From Candidatus Latescibacterota bacterium (GTDB lineage Bacteria; Latescibacterota; UBA2968; UBA8231), in the NCBI GenBank assembly GCA_022825185.1, contig JAJDYK010000358.1, forward strand, positions 1 through 9,461: DNA of 9,461 bases, in the 5' to 3' direction. The notes below the pieces were generated by a model. That model made no database searches, was not told the DNA's origin, and worked only from the letters and a program-made list of their open reading frames with translations. The position numbers and the translations under genes are program-made. Numbering within the stretch: position 1 is the stretch's first letter; each line of letters begins with the position of its first letter. Shown here piece after piece: positions 1 through 5,831 of this stretch.

Positions 1-2
1 AC

Positions 3-2240
3 TACGTCAGCGTCAGGGAACTCAACCGCATCAAGGCCCGCATCGGCGGTATCGGCCCGCTGATGGTCGTCATTACCAGCGACGACTTGGACGCGGCCGT
101 TTCTTTCATGCAGGTCTTGGCCGATTCGCTCGAACACAGCCCGTTGATCAGCTCGGTGAGCCGCTTCGACAGCAAAAAGGATCTGCTCGAAAAAAACCAA
201 CTCCTCTACATGGACTTAGAGGACCTACAAGAGATCAACCGCCGCCTCGACGAGCACATAGAGTTGCAAAAGCTCAAGCAGTCGCCGCTCTACTTTGCCT
301 TGGACGACGAGGAAGAGCAGGTGCTCGATTTTGCGGATATCGAGGCCAAATATCAGCAGGATGGCGCGGTGGTCCTAGAGCAATACCGCCAGTACGTTCT
401 CACGCAAGAGGGCAACGGCTTTATCCTCCGGCTTTATCCGGCCGGTCTCACTACGGATGTCGCCTTCTCGCAGGACCTGATCGACCATATTGACCAGACC
501 ATTGCCGCCATCGGCCCGGAGCGCTTCCATCCCAGCATCGAATGCGTGTACAAGGGCAGTTTCCAAAACAGCGCCAACCAATTCACGATTATTATACAAG
601 ACCTCAAGTCAACGGCCCTGTACAGCATTGTCGGCGTGCTGCTGCTCATCACCCTGTTCTTCCGCCAAGTAGTTGGCTCGCTCTTCATCACCTTGCCGTT
701 GATGATGAGCCTGACCTGGACTTTTGGCGTCACCTACTTGGCCATCGGCAGCCTCAACATGATCACCGTGGGGCTGTTCGCCATTCTCTTTGGGCTGGGC
801 ATTGACTTTGGCATCCACATCTTCGCCCGCTACCGCGAGGCCCACCGCCGAGGCATGGACATCGAACAGGCCCTGACCGTGACCGTCCGGTACACGGGCA
901 AGGCCCTGGCGACGACGGCGGTCACTACCTCGATCGCCTTCTATTCGCTGCTGTTGACGGATTTTAAGGGGTTCTCGGAGTTCGGCTTTATCGTCGGCAC
1001 CGGCATTCTGTTCTCGCTGGTGGCCATGGTCGCGATATGCCCGGCCTTCATCGTCCTCGCCGAGCGCCTGCGCTTGGTTATCCCGATCCGCAAGCGCAGT
1101 GTCCTGTGGCGCACAGGTCGCTATCCAAAGCCTTGGGCCACCCTGCTGATAGGCACAGTGATCACCGGGTACTCGCTGTACCACCTCGGAGATTTGGAAT
1201 TTGAATACGACTTCAGCAAGCTCAAGCCTGCGCCGCCGCCCAATATGAACAAGGGGAGTCTGCCCCAGAGCCTGAAGGAAGGCCGCTCGCCGGCCATCGT
1301 CTTGACCGAAAGCTACGACGAGACCATGGAAGTAGTTCGCACGGTCGAGGCGATCAAGGCTGCCAACGGCGACTCCTCCACGGTCCTCAGCGTCAAGAGC
1401 GTGTACTCGGCGCTGCCGCAAGATCAAGACGCCAAACTGGCGCTCATCGCCGACATCCGCACTTTGCTCGATCGCGAAGAGGGTCTTTTCAGCGAAAGCG
1501 AGCGGGCTAAACTGGACTCGCTGCGCCCGTACCTCGACGTGGAGAAGCTCACGCTGTACGACCTGCCCGCGGACTTGACCAACGAGTTCAAGGACAAGGA
1601 GGGCAACATCCTCAACTTCGTGGCGATCAATGCCGCGGTCGAGCTCAAGGACGGGAAAGACGCCATCCGCTTTGCCGAGGAAATCAGCCACATTGAAACG
1701 CCGGCGGGCAAGACCTACATAGCCTCTAGCTCTCACATCATCGTCGCCGAGATGCTCAAGGTCATGCTCGAAGATAGTTCTCTCGCCGTGATTCTCACGC
1801 TCGCGGTAGTAGCGGTGGTGCTGCTCATCGACCTGCGGAGTTTTGTCGATACTCTGTTGGTGCTCACGCCGCTTTTGAACGCCTTGGTGTGGGTTGTGGG
1901 CTTCATGTATGCGTTTGACATCAAGCTCAATCTCTACAACATGGTCGCTTTTCCGACGATCATTGGCATGGGAGTTGACAACAGCGTGCACATCTTCCAC
2001 CGCTATCAGGAAGTCGGCCGCGGCTCGCTACGCTTAGTGTTGCGCACGACTGGGGTCGCGTTGTTGGGTACGTCGCTGACGACGATGGTCGGCTTCTCGG
2101 GATTGGTGCCGGCCATCCACCCGGCGCTCACGTCGATTGGCGTGCTCTCGCTGGTGGGCTTGGGGTCCTGTTTTATCACGTCTGTCACGCTGCTGCCAGC
2201 CCTGCTGCAAATCCGCGAGCGCCGTGCTGAGAAGCTCTAG
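3..2240 (+). CDS. MMPL/RND-superfamily exporter, 5'-truncated by the window edge
   Basis: Inner-membrane transporter of the RND superfamily, MMPL/patched-like branch, which typically uses proton flux to export lipids or other hydrophobic molecules; the substrate cannot be read from sequence. The frame is open to the left edge, so the ATG at 63 is probably internal and TM1 plus the true start lie outside. Numbering from that ATG, a periplasmic loop (about 1-180) is followed by five membrane segments (about 185-335), TM7 near 357-375, a second periplasmic loop (about 376-570) and TM8-12 (about 573-717). The family hallmark appears twice at equivalent places, GLGIDFGIHIFARYREA (244-260) and GMGVDNSVHIFHRYQE (635-650), with the intramembrane Asp of the TM4/TM10 type in each. 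This internal symmetry is characteristic of RND proteins. The C-terminus looks intact (RERRAEKL, then TAG). HpnN-like hopanoid transporters belong to this superfamily, but I see nothing that singles them out. Confidence 0.9.
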   Translation, partial: YVSVRELNRIKARIGGIGPLMVVITSDDLDAAVSFMQVLADSLEHSPLISSVSRFDSKKDLLEKNQLLYMDLEDLQEINRRLDEHIELQKLKQSPLYFALDDEEEQVLDFADIEAKYQQDGAVVLEQYRQYVLTQEGNGFILRLYPAGLTTDVAFSQDLIDHIDQTIAAIGPERFHPSIECVYKGSFQNSANQFTIIIQDLKSTALYSIVGVLLLITLFFRQVVGSLFITLPLMMSLTWTFGVTYLAIGSLNMITVGLFAILFGLGIDFGIHIFARYREAHRRGMDIEQALTVTVRYTGKALATTAVTTSIAFYSLLLTDFKGFSEFGFIVGTGILFSLVAMVAICPAFIVLAERLRLVIPIRKRSVLWRTGRYPKPWATLLIGTVITGYSLYHLGDLEFEYDFSKLKPAPPPNMNKGSLPQSLKEGRSPAIVLTESYDETMEVVRTVEAIKAANGDSSTVLSVKSVYSALPQDQDAKLALIADIRTLLDREEGLFSESERAKLDSLRPYLDVEKLTLYDLPADLTNEFKDKEGNILNFVAINAAVELKDGKDAIRFAEEISHIETPAGKTYIASSSHIIVAEMLKVMLEDSSLAVILTLAVVAVVLLIDLRSFVDTLLVLTPLLNALVWVVGFMYAFDIKLNLYNMVAFPTIIGMGVDNSVHIFHRYQEVGRGSLRLVLRTTGVALLGTSLTTMVGFSGLVPAIHPALTSIGVLSLVGLGSCFITSVTLLPALLQIRERRAEKL

Positions 2241-2251
2241 CTTTGGCAGCC

Positions 2252-2424
2252 ATGAGCGTCGGCATTGTGGGAGCCTTCGGCTTGGCCGCGGCCACGGCTT
2301 TAAATTCGGCGGTTCCATTGGCCCGGTTATAGCCGACGCTCTGGAGTACCGCAAGAATCCACTGGGCGATTTGTTCCGGCTTGGCCAGCGCTTTGATGAT
2401 CCGTTGGATCCCTCTGGAAATTGA
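2252..2424 (+). pseudogene. Remnant of FAD-dependent oxidoreductase (DAO / monomeric sarcosine oxidase-like) C-terminus
   Basis: Positions 2284-2424 read, in one frame, GRGHGFKFGGSIGPVIADAL followed by a stretch containing DLFRLGQRF, then a TGA. The GHGFK motif, an I-G-x-x-I-A-D-A/L helix and a closing FRLxRF are the usual C-terminal signature of DAO-family amine oxidases such as monomeric sarcosine oxidase and N-methyltryptophan oxidase. There the GHGFK segment contributes to the FAD site. Just upstream, another frame (2252-2281) reads MSVGIVGAFG, which resembles the hydrophobic strand expected before GHGFK and suggests a frameshift near 2280. The rest of such an enzyme (about 330 residues) is absent because the MMPL gene ends at 2240. 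I therefore call it a decayed 3' fragment, not a working gene. Recognition is from memory of the motif; a chance match in a short frame is possible but unlikely given several motifs in order. Confidence 0.6.
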
Positions 2425-2513
2425 GCGTGGACTCCTTAGAAATCGATCCGACGCAAGGCCGGGTCCGCTTTTCTCAATGAGGGTTTTAACTATATTGAAA
2501 TGGAGGTTGAGGC
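2425..2513. other. Intergenic spacer with no recognisable content
   Basis: The stretch between the oxidoreductase remnant and the T-run behind the tRNA holds no convincing reading frame, hairpin or promoter. A TATATT occurs at 2491-2496 on the plus strand, but no reasonable -35 lies 16-18 nt before it. Confidence 0.4.
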
Positions 2514-2519
2514 AAAAAA
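2514..2519 (-). terminator. T-run immediately after the tRNA 3' end
   Basis: On the minus strand, six consecutive T residues follow directly on the encoded CCA of the tRNA. There is no separate stem-loop; the only stable stems just upstream are those of the tRNA itself. It may act as a transcription stop or mark the 3' trailer. This is a weak inference from position and composition. Confidence 0.3.
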
Positions 2520-2595
2520 TGGAGCGAGAGACGGGACTCGAACCCGCGACAACCACGTTGGCAACGTGGAGCTCTACCAACTGAGCTACTCTCGC
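2520..2595 (-). tRNA. tRNA-Gly (anticodon GCC)
   Basis: Read on the minus strand, this is a complete 76-nt cloverleaf including an encoded CCA. The acceptor GCGAGAG pairs with CTCTCGC, with discriminator U. The D stem is GCTC/GAGC with loop AGTTGGTA. The anticodon stem CCACG/CGTGG encloses loop TTGCCAA, giving anticodon GCC (plus-strand 2560-2562) for glycine GGC/GGU codons. The variable loop has five bases, and the T arm GCGGG/CCCGT carries TTCGAGT. All stems pair, with one G-U in the T stem, so it should be functional. It lies opposite in strand to both neighbouring protein genes and has its own promoter just upstream. Confidence 0.97.
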
Positions 2596-2625
2596 TCGAA
2601 AATCACGCGAAATGGATCGCTATGG

Positions 2626-2630
2626 AAGGA
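2626..2630 (+). promoter_or_regulatory. Candidate ribosome binding site deciding the lipoprotein start
   Basis: AAGGA, inside GGAAGGA at 2624-2630, lies 12 nt before the ATG at 2643. That spacing is at the long end, but the alternative in-frame ATG at 2622 has no comparable purine-rich site before it. The AAGGA also lies inside the coding sequence that the 2622 start would add. Confidence 0.45.
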
Positions 2631-2633
2631 AAA

Positions 2634-2662
2634 AATATAACCATGCCCCGAATAAGCGTCAA
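2634..2662 (-). promoter_or_regulatory. Sigma70-type promoter for tRNA-Gly
   Basis: On the minus strand, TTGACG (plus 2657-2662) and TATATT (plus 2634-2639) are separated by exactly 17 nt. These differ from the TTGACA/TATAAT consensus by one base each. Transcription would start near 2627, leaving a leader of about 30 nt before the tRNA 5' end at 2595. The -35 lies inside the first codons of the divergent lipoprotein gene and the -10 just before its ATG, so the two genes share this short region. Confidence 0.65.
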
Positions 2663-5600
2663 GGTGCGCCAAGCTCTGCTATTTCTCTCCGCGGCCCTCT
2701 TGGGAGTGGCCTGTGAACAGGGGCCGCCCGAGGAGTCGCCGGCTTGGCCTCCCAAGGCGCGTTGGCACAATAATCAGGGCGTGGTCTATATGGATCAACA
2801 CAACTACACGCGCGGTCGAGAGGAGTTTGCCCGCGCCCTCGACTTGGCCCCGAACTACGCGAGCGCGCAGGCCAATTTAGGCATTTCGTACTACGCCCTC
2901 GGCAAGTACGACAGCGCCGCCACGGCCCTGCAAGCCGCTATTGCCATTGACCCCGATCTCCTCCACGCCAACTACGCGCTGGGCCTGATCTACAATGCTC
3001 AAGGCCGGGAGCACGACAAGGCGCTCGCCGCCCTGCAAAAGGTTGCCGACGTTGACCGCGACGACCCCCACGTGCGCTACTACATGGGGCAAATGCGGGC
3101 CAAGCTAAACGAGGGCGAGGCCGCCATCGCCGACTTCAAGGAGGCCATTCGCCTCGATCCCTACAACGTGTCGGCATACTATGGACTGGCCAATCTCTAT
3201 CGGCGGCTCGGGCGCGAGGAAGAGTGGAAAAGCACCTTGGAGCACTTCAATCAGCTCAGCCAAGCTGGGCACCAAGGCGTCTCTTCGTCCTATCAAGGAC
3301 AGGGCAAATACGCCGAGGCCGTGGCCGACGCTGGTGGCGGCGATCCGAGTCAGGACGACGTGGCCGGGCCTTTTGCCTTTGCGGCGGCTGGTCCGGCGAC
3401 TGGCTCGGTGCGCTTTGCCGCTTTGGGCGACTTTGACGCGGATGGCCGGCCGGATGTCTTGGCCGGGGCCGAAGGCTTGCACGTGTACGCTGGCGGCACA
3501 GGGGAAATGCTCGCTGCTCCGACGCTTCCCGATGGCTTTGGGGCGACTGGTGCGATCTCCGGCGATCTCGACAACGACGGGGCCGCCGATTTGGTGCTCA
3601 GCGGCGCAGGCGGGACTCTGCTCTATCGAGCGGCTAACGGTGAATGGGCTGACGGAGAAGACTTGTCCGCGGCTTCGACTGGTGTTGCGCTGGGCGATGC
3701 CGATCACGATGGCGACTTGGACCTGCTTGTACTCGGCCCGAGCGTCTCGCTGCTGGCCAATGATGGGGAGGCCCGCTTTGCTGCTACGGGTCAACCAGCC
3801 GATCCGGTCGCGGCGGATCGGGCTGCATTCTCCGACCTAGACAACGACCGCGACGTGGATATAGTCCTGCTTTCGGCCGAGGGCCTGCAAGTGCAAACCA
3901 ACAATCGCGACGGCACGTTCTCGGAAGTCGCTGACGCCTTGGGTTTGGGTGCCGTGCAGGGCGCGGGCTTGGCCGTCGAGGATTTCAACCAAGACGGCTA
4001 TATGGACTTGGCGATCGCGGCTAGTGGTGCCGTAGAAACGCATATCAACCAGGCCGGTCGTGCCTTCGTTCGGGCCGAGGCAACGGCGGCGTCCGGTGGG
4101 CGGGTGCTGCTTGCCGCCGACTTCGACAATGACGGCGACCTTGACTTATTGGCCTGTGAGGACGAGCGGCTGCAACCGCTGGCGTACGGCGGTGGTCAGT
4201 TCCAGCCGCAATCCCCGATTGACGAGCCGGGTGGGGCTGCGGTCGTGGCCGATTTCAACGGCGATGGTCGCGTGGATATTTGGATCGGTGGGCGGGTGCT
4301 GCACAACCAAAGCGAAGGGGGGCACTGGATCGAGATTGCCGCCCAAGGGCTTAACAGCAACCGCGACGGCGTGGGGGCCAAGGTGGAGGTGAAAACCACC
4401 CATCGCCTCCAGAAGCGCGAGATTCGCAGCGAGGGATACGCGGGCGTGCTCCACTTTGGCTTGGCGCAGAGCGATTCGGTCGAATTCATCCGCATCCTCT
4501 GGCCCGGCGGCGTGCGCCAGACCGAGTTGGCCACTGGAGCCGGACAGCGGCTGGAACTGACGGAACTCGACCGCAAGGGGACCTCGTGCCCCATCCTCTA
4601 CGCTTGGGACGGCGAGCGCTACCGCTTTGTCACCGACATTTTAGGGGGAGCCATTATTGGCTATTTGACCGCTCCGGGTCAGTACTACCAGCCCGACACT
4701 GACGAGTACGTTCGGTTGGGGCCGCTGGTTCCCAAAGACGGCCATTATGTCTTGCAATTGACTAACCAGCTAGAGGAAATCATTTACGTCGATGCTCTCG
4801 AACTAGTGGCCGTTGATCATCCGCCTGAATTCGATATCTATCCCAACGAACGCCTGCTTTCCCAGCCTCCTTACCCGGAGTTCAAACTCTATCCTCTGCG
4901 CAATCTGCGCCCACCGGTAGCAGCCAAAGACCACCGGGGACTGGACGTGTTGGCCACGCTGCAAGAGATCGACGACGAGTGGTACGATGGGTTCGGTCGG
5001 CTCGACATACACGGCTATGCCGAAGACTATGCGCTAGAGCTGAATTTGGGCGACCTGTCCGAATTTGCCCATCCGGTCTTGCTTGGTTACGGGTGGGTCG
5101 ATTACGCGCATTCGACCTCGAATTGGAGCGCCGCGCAGCGCGGCCTGTCGCTGTATCCGCCCCGTCTGTCCGTAGCTGATGGCGAGGGGGGATGGATCGA
5201 AGTCAGCGCAGATATGGGGTGCCCGGCGGGCCTGCCCAAACACGCGCTCTTCGACTTGGCGGGCCTGTTCCCGTCTGACGACTACCGGCTGCGGATCGAG
5301 ACCAACACTGCGCTCTACTGGGATCAATTGCTGGTGGGCGACGCTGCGGACGTTCCGCTTGTGGTCCACCGGCTGCAACCGGCACAAAGCGATCTCCACT
5401 GGCGCGGCTACCCGGCCCACACGGCTATCAAGGGGACTTTTGCCTTCCGCTATCACTACGATCAATTGGCGTTGGAAGCGCCTTGGGGCACCCACGCCGG
5501 AGCCTTCACCCGCTTCGGTCCGGTGGAGGAGCTGGTCGAGGACATTGACGACCGCTTTGTCATCATGTTCCACGGCGACGAGCTGACCGTTGAATTCGCC

Positions 5601-5831
5601 GCCTTGCCGCCGCCTGCGGATGGTCTGGTGCGCTCGTTTCTGCTGTACGCCGATGGCTTTGGCAAGGACATGGACCTGCACTCGGCGCACTCGCTAACGG
5701 TCGGGCCGCTGCCCTTTCACGGCATGACCGGCTACCCGTACCCAGCGAGCGAGCACTACCCGCAAACTAGCGCGCACCTAGAGTACTTGCAGGAATACAA
5801 CACGCGCTGGGTCAAGGGCTACTATGAATAG
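2643..5831 (+). CDS. TPR / FG-GAP (VCBS) propeller / ASPIC-UnbV probable lipoprotein
   Basis: Large exported protein, probably a lipoprotein. From the ATG at 2643, MPRISVKVRQ and a hydrophobic stretch end in LLGVAC with Cys24; the lipobox is imperfect (Gly at -3). An in-frame ATG at 2622 would add seven residues and give a longer n-region. Numbered from 2643: five TPRs (about 41-209); seven calcium-loop FG-GAP/VCBS repeats starting near 263, 308, 352, 398, 447, 493 and 537, spaced about 45 residues as in a seven-bladed propeller; an ASPIC/UnbV domain (about 558-640) with the typical WPGG; then about 420 residues I cannot assign. Repeat 4 reads DLDNDRD and has lost the loop Gly. TPRs bind proteins and such propellers bind partners or ligands; no catalytic site is evident. 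The end overlaps the PBP gene start by 8 nt, suggesting coupled translation and a possible role with that enzyme. The exact function is unknown. Confidence 0.85.
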   Translation: MPRISVKVRQALLFLSAALLGVACEQGPPEESPAWPPKARWHNNQGVVYMDQHNYTRGREEFARALDLAPNYASAQANLGISYYALGKYDSAATALQAAIAIDPDLLHANYALGLIYNAQGREHDKALAALQKVADVDRDDPHVRYYMGQMRAKLNEGEAAIADFKEAIRLDPYNVSAYYGLANLYRRLGREEEWKSTLEHFNQLSQAGHQGVSSSYQGQGKYAEAVADAGGGDPSQDDVAGPFAFAAAGPATGSVRFAALGDFDADGRPDVLAGAEGLHVYAGGTGEMLAAPTLPDGFGATGAISGDLDNDGAADLVLSGAGGTLLYRAANGEWADGEDLSAASTGVALGDADHDGDLDLLVLGPSVSLLANDGEARFAATGQPADPVAADRAAFSDLDNDRDVDIVLLSAEGLQVQTNNRDGTFSEVADALGLGAVQGAGLAVEDFNQDGYMDLAIAASGAVETHINQAGRAFVRAEATAASGGRVLLAADFDNDGDLDLLACEDERLQPLAYGGGQFQPQSPIDEPGGAAVVADFNGDGRVDIWIGGRVLHNQSEGGHWIEIAAQGLNSNRDGVGAKVEVKTTHRLQKREIRSEGYAGVLHFGLAQSDSVEFIRILWPGGVRQTELATGAGQRLELTELDRKGTSCPILYAWDGERYRFVTDILGGAIIGYLTAPGQYYQPDTDEYVRLGPLVPKDGHYVLQLTNQLEEIIYVDALELVAVDHPPEFDIYPNERLLSQPPYPEFKLYPLRNLRPPVAAKDHRGLDVLATLQEIDDEWYDGFGRLDIHGYAEDYALELNLGDLSEFAHPVLLGYGWVDYAHSTSNWSAAQRGLSLYPPRLSVADGEGGWIEVSADMGCPAGLPKHALFDLAGLFPSDDYRLRIETNTALYWDQLLVGDAADVPLVVHRLQPAQSDLHWRGYPAHTAIKGTFAFRYHYDQLALEAPWGTHAGAFTRFGPVEELVEDIDDRFVIMFHGDELTVEFAALPPPADGLVRSFLLYADGFGKDMDLHSAHSLTVGPLPFHGMTGYPYPASEHYPQTSAHLEYLQEYNTRWVKGYYE
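5814..5818 (+). promoter_or_regulatory. Shine-Dalgarno-like site for the PBP gene
   Basis: AAGGG lies 5 nt before the ATG at 5824, inside the last codons of the upstream gene. It supports the overlapping start (ATGAATAG joins start and stop) and reinitiation or coupling from the upstream reading frame. Confidence 0.5.

Noticed and set aside
609..2000. Long open frame of 463 codons on the minus strand opposite the exporter gene
   Set aside because: The product is rich in Arg, Gln, His, Asp and Glu with no domain or membrane pattern, as expected from the antisense of a GC-rich membrane-protein gene. The plus strand has clear RND hallmarks.
2137..2424. Plus-strand open frame of 95 codons with an ATG inside the exporter gene
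   Set aside because: Only its last 46 codons look like a real protein (DAO-family C-terminus). The first half is an out-of-frame reading of the exporter 3' end, so I list the remnant and not an intact gene.
2491..2496. TATATT as a plus-strand -10 element before the lipoprotein gene
   Set aside because: No acceptable -35 at 16-18 nt, and a message from here would run through the antisense tRNA before reaching the gene.
2185..2580. Minus-strand open frame of 131 codons running from the tRNA through the spacer into the exporter end
   Set aside because: Its first residues (VANVVVAGSSPVSR) are the translation of the tRNA itself, and the remainder is antisense to the oxidoreductase remnant and exporter 3' end. 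No family resemblance.
3105..3794. Open frame of 229 codons on the minus strand opposite the TPR-propeller gene
   Set aside because: Basic, low-complexity antisense product without motifs; the opposite frame encodes clear TPR and FG-GAP repeats.
3181..3840. Overlapping plus-strand frame of 219 codons inside the TPR-propeller gene
   Set aside because: Composition (many Arg, Trp, Cys, Thr) is that of a shifted frame; no start signal or domain.
4095..4302. A 16-nt exact direct repeat (GGTGGGCGGGTGCTGC at 4095 and 4287)
   Set aside because: Both copies encode the same GGRVL turn in neighbouring propeller repeats, which related blades and GC-rich codon use explain.
5034..5690. Open frame of 218 codons on the minus strand opposite the lipoprotein C-terminal region
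   Set aside because: Antisense product rich in Arg, Gln and Val with no recognisable features.
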